A stretch of 6,011 nt of DNA from Dehalococcoidia bacterium. GTDB taxonomy: Bacteria > Chloroflexota > Dehalococcoidia > E44-bin15. Of the stretch, positions 1 to 5,072 are shown in pieces. Under the pieces are notes generated by a model, which had not been told where the DNA came from, ran no database searches, and worked only from the letters and a program-made list of their open reading frames with translations. The translations under genes and the position numbers were made by a program. The stretch spans positions 1 to 6,011 of the forward strand of contig SOIC01000013.1 of the NCBI GenBank assembly GCA_004377275.1. Direction: 5' to 3'. Within the stretch, counting starts at the first letter, position 1, and each line of letters opens with the position of its first letter.

Positions 1-1431
1 GACGTGCGCTGGCTCGGGTTCGACTGGGAGGATCGGCTGTTTTACGCATCGGACTACTTCGACCAAATGTATGATTATGCTGTGCAATTGATCAAAGCCG
101 GTAAGGCTTATGTTGATGATCTGAGCACGGATGAGATGAGAGGTTACCGTGGCACTCTCATTGATCCTGGCAAGGAGAGTCCGCACCGTAACCGTTCGGC
201 CGAAGAGAATCTCGATTTGTTCGAACGCATGCGGGCAGGAGAGTTCAAGGATGGTTCCCGGGTGCTCCGCGCCAAAATCGACATGGCTTCACCAAACTTG
301 AATTTGCGCGATCCGGCCATGTATCGCATCCTGCATGCAGAACATCACCGTGCAGGCAACAAGTGGTGCATCTACCCGATGTACGATTGGGCTCATGGGC
401 TTGAGGATTCTATCGAAGGGATCACCCATTCCATTTGCACGCTGGAGTTCGAAGATCACCGCCCACTGTACGACTGGTTTCTTGACGAACTGGGAGTCTA
501 TCATCCTCAGCAGATCGAATTCGCCCGCCTCAATCTCACTTACACCGTGCTGAGTAAGCGAAAGCTGCTGCAATTGGTGGAGCAGGGATATGTCAGCGGA
601 TGGGATGATCCCCGGATGCCCACCATTTCGGGTCTGCGCAGACGCGGATACACGCCGGAGTCCATCCGGAATTTCTGCGAACGTGTGGGTGTAGCCAAGA
701 CTGATAGTACCATCGATGTAGCGCTCCTTGAGCACTGCATCAGGCAGGACTTGAACAAGCGCGCTCCGCGGGTTATGTGCGTGTTGCGCCCCCTCCGTGT
801 GGTCATTGACAATTATCCTGAAGGCCAAACCGAAGATATGGATGCTGTCAACAATCCCGAGGACACCGATATGGGGACGCGGAAGGTGCCTTTCTCACGT
901 GTACTATACATCGAGCGGGACGATTTCCGCGAAGACCCGCCGGGCAAGTTCTTCCGTCTGGCTCCGGGCCGTGAGGTACGGCTGCGATACGCATATCTTA
1001 TCACCTGCGTCGGTGCGGTGAAGGACGAGCGCACCGGCGAAGTTGTTGAGCTACATTGCACTTGCGATCCGGCATCTCGTGGGGGAAACCCGCCAGATGG
1101 ACGTAAGGTCAAAGGAACCATCCACTGGGTTTCGGCTGCCCACGCACTCGCAGCTGAAGTCCACCTTTACGATCGGCTCTTTACCGTAGAAAATCCCGGC
1201 GATATCACGAGTAGTGCCGATTTTGAAGGTGTTCTGAATCCCAATTCGCTGGAGACGTTAACGGGTTATATCGAACCCAGCGTGTCAGGCGCAGCTCCGG
1301 GAAGCCGGTATCAGTTCGAACGGCTGGGCTATTTCTGCGTCGATTCGAAAGATTCCTCTCCCGATCGGATGGTATTCAATCGAACGATTTCTTTACGCGA
1401 TTCGTGGGCCAAGATCGAGAAACAGCTTTAA
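1..1431 (+). CDS. glnS: Glutaminyl-tRNA synthetase, 5' end outside window
   Basis: Class I aminoacyl-tRNA synthetase that joins glutamine to tRNA-Gln in the cytoplasm. The frame is open from base 1, so the true start and the HIGH-type ATP motif lie upstream; compared with E. coli GlnRS (about 554 residues) roughly 80 to 85 N-terminal residues are missing. GlnRS-specific blocks are present in order: WLGFDW at the left edge, YVDDL, YRGTL, LRAKIDMASP, GNKWCIYPMYDWAHG, EGITHSICTLEFEDHRPLYDW, the KMSKS-type loop as VLSKRK (nt 547-564), GWDDPRMPTISGLRRRGY, and the C-terminal anticodon-binding beta-barrel with DGRKVKGTIHWVSAAHA, LYDRLF and a final VFNRTISLRDSWAK. The leucine in the VLSKR loop, where methionine is usual, is conservative. 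The C-terminus matches the family end, so this looks like a working gene. TAA stop at 1429-1431. It converges on a gltX remnant. GlnRS is patchy in bacteria and is generally thought to have spread by horizontal transfer. Confidence 0.97.
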   Translation, partial: DVRWLGFDWEDRLFYASDYFDQMYDYAVQLIKAGKAYVDDLSTDEMRGYRGTLIDPGKESPHRNRSAEENLDLFERMRAGEFKDGSRVLRAKIDMASPNLNLRDPAMYRILHAEHHRAGNKWCIYPMYDWAHGLEDSIEGITHSICTLEFEDHRPLYDWFLDELGVYHPQQIEFARLNLTYTVLSKRKLLQLVEQGYVSGWDDPRMPTISGLRRRGYTPESIRNFCERVGVAKTDSTIDVALLEHCIRQDLNKRAPRVMCVLRPLRVVIDNYPEGQTEDMDAVNNPEDTDMGTRKVPFSRVLYIERDDFREDPPGKFFRLAPGREVRLRYAYLITCVGAVKDERTGEVVELHCTCDPASRGGNPPDGRKVKGTIHWVSAAHALAAEVHLYDRLFTVENPGDITSSADFEGVLNPNSLETLTGYIEPSVSGAAPGSRYQFERLGYFCVDSKDSSPDRMVFNRTISLRDSWAKIEKQL

Positions 1432-1455
1432 TATAACAATACGGCCCTGTTATAT
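1431..1455. repeat. AT-rich inverted repeat between convergent gene ends
   Basis: ATATAACA (1431-1438) and TGTTATAT (1448-1455) are perfect 8 bp inverted arms around a 9-base loop. They fill the whole gap between the glnS TAA and the TGA of the gltX remnant. The stem has only one G-C pair and is not followed by a T-run on either strand, so a strong intrinsic terminator is unlikely. A weak bidirectional terminator or a rearrangement scar is possible. Confidence 0.4.
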
Positions 1456-1733
1456 CATTCAAGTCGCCTCGACTGTAAGTAAGGGCCATAATCTCCCCCC
1501 ACCTCTGGTCCATCATCCCAGTCCAATCCCAGCCAACTAAGGCTATCGAGGACTGCTTCTTCAGCCCCTTTCACCCTGCGGGCGACATCGGTGTCCTCGA
1601 TGCGCACGGTGAAGCCGCCGCCGTGTCGCCTGGTAAAGAGCCAGTTGAAGAGAGCGTTCCTGACATTGCCCACATGAGGGATGCCTGTGTGGCTGGGAGC
1701 GAAGCACACGCGAACAGGGTCGCTCATCGCCAC
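1455..1733 (-). pseudogene. gltX: Truncated glutamyl-tRNA synthetase, N-terminal 92 residues
   Basis: The frame encodes only the start of GluRS (normally about 470-500 residues): residues 4-40 match the Rossmann-fold opening with HVGNVRNALFNWLF, then FTVRIEDTDVAR, a SLSWLGLDWDDGPE block, and YGPYLQSRRLE just before TGA. Damage is visible in the active site: the family sequence VRFAPSPTG reads VCFAPSHTG, so the arginine just before FAPS (a substrate contact in known GluRS structures) is cysteine and the SPTG proline is histidine. After the TGA the same frame reads Y-N-R, which fits the next family residues (RLE-x-Y-x-R), so the stop probably arose inside gltX and the remainder was lost at the junction with glnS. 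GGAGG at 1740-1744 lies 6 nt before GTG (1733-1731), with ATG at 1727 two codons later, so translation signals survive. It begins 24 bp after the RDD stop. A working gltX must exist elsewhere unless misacylation routes compensate. Confidence 0.85.
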
Positions 1734-1739
1734 AAATGT

Positions 1740-1744
1740 CCTCC
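1740..1744 (-). promoter_or_regulatory. Ribosome binding site of the truncated gltX
   Basis: GGAGG within GAGGGAGGACA on the - strand lies 6 nt before GTG at 1733 and 12 nt before ATG at 1727. The spacing favours the GTG, although related GluRS proteins usually begin near the M-S-D of the ATG. An intact site in front of a dead fragment suggests recent truncation or a role in translation of the transcript. Confidence 0.6.
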
Positions 1745-1757
1745 CTCACTATCGTTC

Positions 1758-2207
1758 TCAGGTCTCAGGCAGTACTGCCCGCTTTGGCGGCAGTTTAACT
1801 ACATAGGTATCAGCGAACTTGTCGTGGATACCCTGCTTGCGGCTATCGAAGGCGACCCAGAGGAAGAGAAGACCGAGGGTTATCCAGCAGATTATATAGC
1901 CCAGGAACCGCAACAGCGCTGGACCCCAATCCCACTTGAGGAGCGTGCCGTCAGCGTGGACCACCCTTATCTTTAGGGCCATCATGCCTGGGGTTTCACC
2001 GCGCCGCGCCCAGAAAAAGATAAAGTAGGCCGCCGCTAGAGCCAGCATTGGGACATTGATAAGCCAAAAGGGCGGTGCCATCTCTCCCCAGTCTGCCACC
2101 CAAACCCAGGCCCAGAAGGGAAAGGTAATCATCCAGAAAATGGCGCCCAGGATCGCATCTATGATCCAGATGACTATCCAATCGATGAGGTATGCTCCCA
2201 GCCTCAT
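1758..2207 (-). CDS. RDD-family membrane protein, start unclear
   Basis: RDD-domain integral membrane protein; members of this family are small inner-membrane proteins, a few tied to transport of ions or compatible solutes, most of unknown role. From the ATG at 2207 it has 149 residues: hydrophobic stretches at about 6-37, 47-66 and 98-120, the opening RLGAYLID, TPGMMALKIRVV and DGT in the middle, and the typical end DSRKQGIHDKFADTYVV (121-137). The given start is the first in-frame ordinary start codon but is probably not the real one: conserved family sequence EYAGFW is encoded in frame just upstream (about 2225-2208), and the frame stays open back to a TAA at 2271-2273. Upstream initiation could use ATA at 2253-2255 behind GGGAGGTG, or ATG at 2284 if one base is restored in the A4 run at 2255-2258. 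Flanked by two gltX fragments and probably part of the lspA-rluD transcript. Specific function unknown. Confidence 0.88.
   Translation of the reverse strand: MRLGAYLIDWIVIWIIDAILGAIFWMITFPFWAWVWVADWGEMAPPFWLINVPMLALAAAYFIFFWARRGETPGMMALKIRVVHADGTLLKWDWGPALLRFLGYIICWITLGLLFLWVAFDSRKQGIHDKFADTYVVKLPPKRAVLPET
1768..1794. repeat. Palindrome and hairpin in the 3' end of the RDD gene
   Basis: GGCAGTACTGCC (1768-1779) is a perfect 12 bp palindrome. Its right half ACTGCC (1774-1779) can also pair with GGCAGT at 1789-1794, extended by GC/GC with one bulged base around a TTTG loop. No T-run follows in the direction of transcription, and the bases encode the tail L-P-P-K-R-A-V-L-P, so this may be a by-product of coding. 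Function not established. Confidence 0.3.
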
Positions 2208-2259
2208 CCAAAACCCAGCATACTCTACAGCGATACCCTCTTTTTGCTCCTCTATTTTA

Positions 2260-2267
2260 CACCTCCC
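2260..2267 (-). promoter_or_regulatory. Shine-Dalgarno site ahead of the RDD frame
   Basis: GGGAGGTG on the - strand lies 4 nt (6 nt from the GGAGG core) before an ATA codon at 2253-2255 that is in frame with the RDD domain. There is no ATG, GTG or TTG at the proper distance. It is placed as if ATA were the start codon or a mutated ATG. Alternatively it is by chance the coding sequence for Q-G-G-V of a frameshifted start at 2284. Confidence 0.5.
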
Positions 2268-2277
2268 TGGTTATCCA

Positions 2278-2310
2278 TGCCCATTCTATCATCTCGCCCA
2301 AGGCGCTACA
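2278..2310 (-). repeat. Initiation-region repeat, copy 2 (before RDD)
   Basis: Related to 2713-2745 over about 33 bases: 29 matches with a few substitutions and three single-base gaps. It contains GGCGAGATGATAGAATGG, a Shine-Dalgarno-like GAGATGAT and an ATG at 2284-2282. That ATG opens ten codons (M-G-M-D-N-Q-G-G-V-K) and then TAG. At the other end the repeat merges with the gltX 5' remnant. Confidence 0.65.
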
Positions 2311-2394
2311 GACATTGCCCACATAGTAGATATCGCTGGGGCCGGGGGCGAAGCGCACGCGAACAGAGTCGCTCATCCTCGCACTACAACCCAT

Positions 2395-2405
2395 TACTGT
2401 CAGTA
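2395..2405. repeat. Short palindrome downstream of the DUF4190 gene
   Basis: TACTG-T-CAGTA is a perfect 5 bp dyad around one base, in the 51 bp gap between the DUF4190 stop and the gltX remnant. It is operator-like in form but short enough to be chance; no second copy seen in the window. Confidence 0.2.
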
Positions 2406-2427
2406 TTCCAGCTATAAAAACATACCT

Positions 2428-2718
2428 CTAGGCGGCCCAAAAGAATATTCCAATCCAAGCGATTAATATCACCCAACCAGCGACGCCCACAATCCCACAA
2501 ACCAAACCGGCTACTGCCATTCCCCTACCCCCAAGGTTTGGCTCTCTCCCAATTTGCCTTATTGCCACCGCCCCGAAGATTATGGCAATTATGCCAAGAA
2601 GAAACCCAAACAAGGGAACCCAGAAGAAAACCAGACTCAAAATGCCACAAACAATTGAGGCTATCGCTAATCCGCTTGTTCGCTGTCTTTCCATCTCCTG
2701 TACTTCACTTCTTGCCAT
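2428..2718 (-). CDS. DUF4190-domain small membrane protein
   Basis: Encodes 96 residues with the DUF4190 pattern: a short charged start (MARSEVQEMERQR), then TSGLAIASIVCGILSLV leading into a first membrane pair (about 16-55), a polar loop RQIGREPNLGGRGM (54-67), and a last membrane segment MAVAGLVCGIVGVAGWVILIA (about 67-94). The alternation of G, I and V, the closing of helix 2 with G-A-V-A-I, and the G-G-R-G-M-A-V-A-G-L motif are typical of the family. It is an inner-membrane protein of unknown function. I chose ATG at 2718 because GAGG at 2726-2729 sits 7 nt before it; an in-frame TTG at 2736 has no site. It starts 21 bp after rluD, so it is probably in the lspA-rluD transcript. It is followed by a gltX 5' remnant, as is the RDD gene. 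Confidence 0.88.
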   Translation of the reverse strand: MARSEVQEMERQRTSGLAIASIVCGILSLVFFWVPLFGFLLGIIAIIFGAVAIRQIGREPNLGGRGMAVAGLVCGIVGVAGWVILIAWIGIFFWAA

Positions 2719-2745
2719 TCTATCACCTCGCCCCAAGCCCTACAA
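2713..2745 (-). repeat. Initiation-region repeat, copy 1 (before DUF4190)
   Basis: Runs from the rluD stop codon through the ribosome binding site and ATG of the DUF4190 gene. A related copy at 2278-2310 stands before the RDD gene. Both hold G-GCGAG-R-TGATAGAATGG. The rest of the two genes is not alike. Confidence 0.65.
2722..2729 (-). promoter_or_regulatory. Ribosome binding site fixing the DUF4190 start
   Basis: GAGGTGAT on the - strand, with the GAGG core 7 nt before ATG at 2718, rules for this start over the TTG six codons upstream. Confidence 0.65.
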
Positions 2746-3642
2746 CAGCGAGACGCGCTCCAGCGCCTCCTCGAGGTCCGCGGGCAGCTTTGAACTGAAT
2801 TCCACCTGCTCCCCGCTTGAAGGCAGCCTGAAACCGAGATAGCAGGCGTGGACAAACTGCCGGTTTAATATAGGCGACCTCGTCCCGTAGACATCATCGC
2901 CCACCACCGGGAAGCCTATAGCAGAAAGGTGAACCCTTATCTGATGGGTGCGCCCGGTCTCCGTGGTTACCTCGAGGAGGGTGTAGTTATCCATATACCT
3001 GAGAACCCGGTATTGTGTGCGCGCCTCCCTACCCTCGGAGACCACCGCCATCCTCTTGCGGTGGCTGGTGTCGCGTCCTATCGCAGCCTCGATGATCCCC
3101 CTCTCTGGAGAGAGGTGTCCCTGAACCAGCACCAGGTATCGCTTTAGCACAGCGCGAGCCTTGAGCTGATTGGAGAGGTTACGTTGAGCAGCATCGTTCT
3201 TGGCAACCATCATCAGCCCCGATGTATTCTTGTCCAGGCGATGCACAATCCCCGGGCGCGTTGAGCCGCTGATGTCTAGGTCCGGGCAGTGAGCCAGGAT
3301 GGCGTTTACCAGGGTATGGCTGGGGTGGCCGGGGGCAGGATGAACCGCCAGCCCCGCTGGCTTATCCACTACCAGGAGGTCGCCATCCTCGTAGACTATG
3401 CTGAGGGGGATTTCCTCCGGCAGGGGTAAGTAGGGAGCAGGTGGCGGTATTACCGCAGTAATTTTATCGCCGATACTTAGCTGCAGGCTCCCCTTCGCCG
3501 CACGGTCGTTGACGGTGATGCACCCCCCGCTGATCAGCTTCTGGACATAGGAGCGGGAGAGTTCCGGGCACTCCCCGGCCACATATTTATCGAGCCGAAC
3601 TCCTGACCTGGTGACGATGAACTCGAGCTTCTTACTCATCAT
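2740..3642 (-). CDS. rluD: RluD-type 23S rRNA pseudouridine synthase
   Basis: RluA/RluD-family enzyme that turns uridines of 23S rRNA into pseudouridine in the cytoplasm. The 300 residues show an N-terminal S4 RNA-binding domain (about 15-65: RLDKYVAGE, SRSYVQKLI), the linker PPPAPYLPLPEEIPL, then the catalytic domain with VVDKPAGLAVHP (91-102), the signature GIVHRLDKNTSGL (131-143, catalytic Asp137), KRYL (167-170), and RTHQIRVHL (231-239), followed by G-D-D-V-Y-G. Length and domain order are normal. It overlaps lspA by 4 bp (ATGA), a pairing common in bacteria that implies translational coupling. AGGAG (3643-3647) touches the ATG at 3642 and stands 3 nt before the next ATG at 3639, so the second Met may be the real start. 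The exact site modified (RluD positions 1911/1915/1917 in E. coli, or other RluA-type sites) cannot be told from sequence. Confidence 0.96.
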   Translation of the reverse strand: MMSKKLEFIVTRSGVRLDKYVAGECPELSRSYVQKLISGGCITVNDRAAKGSLQLSIGDKITAVIPPPAPYLPLPEEIPLSIVYEDGDLLVVDKPAGLAVHPAPGHPSHTLVNAILAHCPDLDISGSTRPGIVHRLDKNTSGLMMVAKNDAAQRNLSNQLKARAVLKRYLVLVQGHLSPERGIIEAAIGRDTSHRKRMAVVSEGREARTQYRVLRYMDNYTLLEVTTETGRTHQIRVHLSAIGFPVVGDDVYGTRSPILNRQFVHACYLGFRLPSSGEQVEFSSKLPADLEEALERVSLL

Positions 3643-4112
3643 CTCCTGGCACCGACCCCTCTCTTCTGGCCAAATAGGAAGTAGTAAATAATAAGGATCA
3701 CGCCGACTACAACTGCTGAATCGGCAACATTAAACACGGGCCAGGCACCAACATCGATAAAGTCAACCACCTCCCCGAAGCGGATGCGGTCTATCAGGTT
3801 GCCTACGGCTCCTCCCAGGAGCAGCCCTAATGCGATCCTAACTATCACCCTGTTGGCCTGGGGATAGCGGGAGTAAACAAGTATTGCAGCAACGCCAACG
3901 ATGGCAGTTAGCGTGATGAGAAAGGCTTGATTAGCGAAGAGGCCGAAAACACCCCCTGTATTGGTACCATAGGTGATTCGGAAAAACCCCTCCTCTGGTA
4001 TCGATTGCCCCAGGGTCATGTTTGCTCTAATGAAAAACTTACTTATCTGGTCCAAAGCCACCACTATTATAGCTACGAGGAAAAAGGTCAGTCCTTTAAT
4101 AGGCCATTTCAT
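3639..4112 (-). CDS. lspA: Lipoprotein signal peptidase II
   Basis: Membrane aspartyl protease that removes the signal peptide of diacylated prolipoproteins. At 157 residues it has family length. Four membrane segments are seen at about 8-26, 62-80, 90-106 and 132-148. Family landmarks: ALDQISK (19-25), NTGGVFGLF (51-59), GNLIDRIRFG (104-113), VVDFID (115-120) and FNVADSAV (127-134), giving Asp117 and Asp131 as the expected catalytic pair. The family NxGaAFG motif reads NTGGVFG, a mild variant. The tail RGVGARR is basic and probably cytoplasmic. It follows the DUF72 gene by 42 bp and overlaps rluD. The ribosome site is weak: GAGAAAG about 9 nt before the ATG. Its presence implies the host makes lipoproteins. 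Confidence 0.97.
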   Translation of the reverse strand: MKWPIKGLTFFLVAIIVVALDQISKFFIRANMTLGQSIPEEGFFRITYGTNTGGVFGLFANQAFLITLTAIVGVAAILVYSRYPQANRVIVRIALGLLLGGAVGNLIDRIRFGEVVDFIDVGAWPVFNVADSAVVVGVILIIYYFLFGQKRGVGARR

Positions 4113-4143
4113 GGCAACAACTTTCTCGAAAAACTCGATAAAG

Positions 4144-4149
4144 ATTGTA
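4144..4149 (-). promoter_or_regulatory. Possible -10 element for lspA-rluD
   Basis: TACAAT on the - strand lies just downstream of the DUF72 stop and 31 bp before the lspA start. No good -35 hexamer is found 16-18 bp upstream. The block may instead be read through from the DUF72 gene. Confidence 0.25.
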
Positions 4150-4154
4150 GGGGA

Positions 4155-4922
4155 TTAGTCCAGCATCATCCTTAGCTGCCGAATAGTGGATACTGCCTGC
4201 CCTCGCCAGTGATTGTTGGCGAAAACGAAGGTCCTCTCCGCTGTCTGATCCAGGTAGCGGATCTTTGGCAGCCACTCCTCAAGCTCCTCCGGGGAATAGG
4301 AGTAATCGTATCTTTGATAGGCATGTTCATGCTGCCACCACTTCTCCTTATTGCGCCCGTGAAAGCGAACATAGGCAATCTTGCTCGTGGCCTCAGCAAT
4401 GGGCGGCAGGAGGTTCGGCAATGGTGGCTCATCGACACAGCAATAGCCCAGCTCATACCGACGCAGCCAGCCAAATACATCCTCTCTCAGCCACCCCGCA
4501 TTACGAAATTCGATGACCACAGGCAAATCCCCCATCCATTCCCGGAAAGTCTCCACATAGCCGCGGTTCTGGTCATTGAATCTAAAACTATTGGGGAACT
4601 GAGCCAGAACGCAGCCCATCTTTCCCAGGTCAATCAATGGGATGAGCATTTCCCGAAAAACCTTAAAAACCTCTTCATTATTTTCCCGCTCATGGGTCAT
4701 CTGCCGGTTCGCCTTAACTGCAAAAAGGAAGCCATCGCCAGTCTTCCTGGCCATAGATTCCATGATCTCAGGCTTGGGGAGGGTATAGTAGGTGGCATTG
4801 ATCTCGCAGGCGTTGAATTCTCGTGCATAGTAGAGAAGCCACTCTTTCTTAGGCATGCCCGAGGGGTAAAAAGGCCCCACCCAGTCGTTATAGCTAAAGC
4901 CGGAGGTGCCCAGATAAATCAT
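4155..4922 (-). CDS. DUF72 (YecE-like) TIM-barrel protein
   Basis: DUF72/YecE-family protein, 255 residues, a TIM-barrel fold of unproven biochemical role that recurs in bacteria and archaea. Family landmarks in order: YLGTSGFSYNDW (3-14), FYP and Y-Y-A-R-E-F-N-A-C-E-I-N-A-T-Y-Y (31-46), FAVKANR (67-73), LAQFPNSF (106-113), VVIEFRNAGW (135-144), CVDEP (162-166), YVRFHGRN (184-191) and FANNHWRGQA (234-243). All are intact, so the gene looks functional. ATG at 4922 is the first start after an in-frame TAG. No Shine-Dalgarno site precedes it, but a promoter-like TTGCCC-17-TAGACT ends 6 nt before the ATG, hinting at a leaderless message. It is divergent from DUF123 and 42 bp upstream of lspA on the same strand. 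Confidence 0.95.
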   Translation of the reverse strand: MIYLGTSGFSYNDWVGPFYPSGMPKKEWLLYYAREFNACEINATYYTLPKPEIMESMARKTGDGFLFAVKANRQMTHERENNEEVFKVFREMLIPLIDLGKMGCVLAQFPNSFRFNDQNRGYVETFREWMGDLPVVIEFRNAGWLREDVFGWLRRYELGYCCVDEPPLPNLLPPIAEATSKIAYVRFHGRNKEKWWQHEHAYQRYDYSYSPEELEEWLPKIRYLDQTAERTFVFANNHWRGQAVSTIRQLRMMLD

Positions 4923-4928
4923 GGCGTT

Positions 4929-4957
4929 AGTCTACCATATCCGTGTAAGCAGGGCAA
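4929..4957 (-). promoter_or_regulatory. Candidate promoter of the DUF72 gene
   Basis: On the - strand TTGCCC (4957-4952), a 17 bp spacer, then TAGACT (4934-4929), 6 nt before the ATG. A transcript starting the usual 6-8 bases beyond the -10 box would begin at or next to the start codon. It matches 4 of 6 positions at -35. Confidence 0.4.
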
Positions 4958-5036
4958 AGCGTTTTTCGCACTTTACGCTAGGTCGGATGGAACTCTCAGG
5001 CATGATCTATAAAGCCGACTCTCACATAGTAGGGCC

Positions 5037-5065
5037 TATCGAACAGGACGAAAAAAGGGTAGAAT
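5037..5065 (+). promoter_or_regulatory. Candidate promoter of the DUF123 gene
   Basis: TAGAAT (5060-5065) ends 7 nt before the GTG start at 5073, so initiation would give a leaderless message. The upstream hexamer at 17 bp spacing is TATCGA (5037-5042), a poor -35. No Shine-Dalgarno site lies at a proper distance; AGGG at 5056-5059 is 13 nt away. Confidence 0.35.
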
Positions 5066-5072
5066 CTTCAGC

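Larger units (their letters stand above)
2257..2376 (-). pseudogene. gltX: Second gltX 5' remnant, 39-codon ORF
   Basis: ATG at 2374-2376 opens a 39-codon frame ending in TAA at 2257-2259. Its first half reads MSDSVRVRFAP, then Y-V-G-N-V, clearly the beginning of GluRS. Over 66 bases (2311-2376) it matches the other remnant (1662-1727) at 53 positions with no gaps. Here the arginine before FAPS is kept, but SPTG has become GPSD and the HVG histidine is tyrosine, so no activity is possible. After about residue 26 the sequence switches to a copy of the initiation region found in front of the DUF4190 gene, giving an unrelated tail (GEMIEWAWITREV). The last codons overlap the GGGAGGTG site of the RDD gene, so any translation would end next to the RDD start. 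The GAGG before its own ATG has no spacing, so translation is doubtful. Confidence 0.75.

Noticed and set aside
289..828. Long open frame on the - strand inside glnS
   Set aside because: It is opposite strongly conserved GlnRS sequence, has no RBS or recognisable domain, and is a by-product of glnS codon use.
1455..1733. TGA read as an amino acid, restoring a longer GluRS
   Set aside because: After the TGA only about eight codons remain before another stop, and lspA and the RDD gene use TGA as a true stop.
1623..1976. Open frame on the + strand across the gltX remnant and RDD end
   Set aside because: Mirror of two recognisable - strand frames; translated sequence has no family character.
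2056..2466. Open frame on the + strand covering the RDD start and gltX 5' piece
   Set aside because: The - strand explains the sequence by homology; nothing supports this frame.
1431..2745. Insertion sequence or integron explaining the repeats
   Set aside because: No transposase or integrase frame, no terminal inverted repeats around either membrane gene, and no attC-like structure that I can recognise.
3927..4175. Open frame on the + strand in lspA
   Set aside because: Antisense to conserved lspA coding sequence with no RBS.
4956..4979. Imperfect dyads AGCGT/ACGCT and AAAGTGCG/CGCTTT upstream of DUF72
   Set aside because: Short arms, no second copy, and no known regulator to link; listed only as possible operator noise.
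4209..5012. Long + strand open frame across the DUF72 gene
   Set aside because: DUF72 on the - strand has all its family motifs; the opposite frame has none and no plausible start signals.
4923..5072. tRNA or small RNA gene in the divergent gap
   Set aside because: No cloverleaf, T-loop motif or terminator hairpin with T-run was seen.
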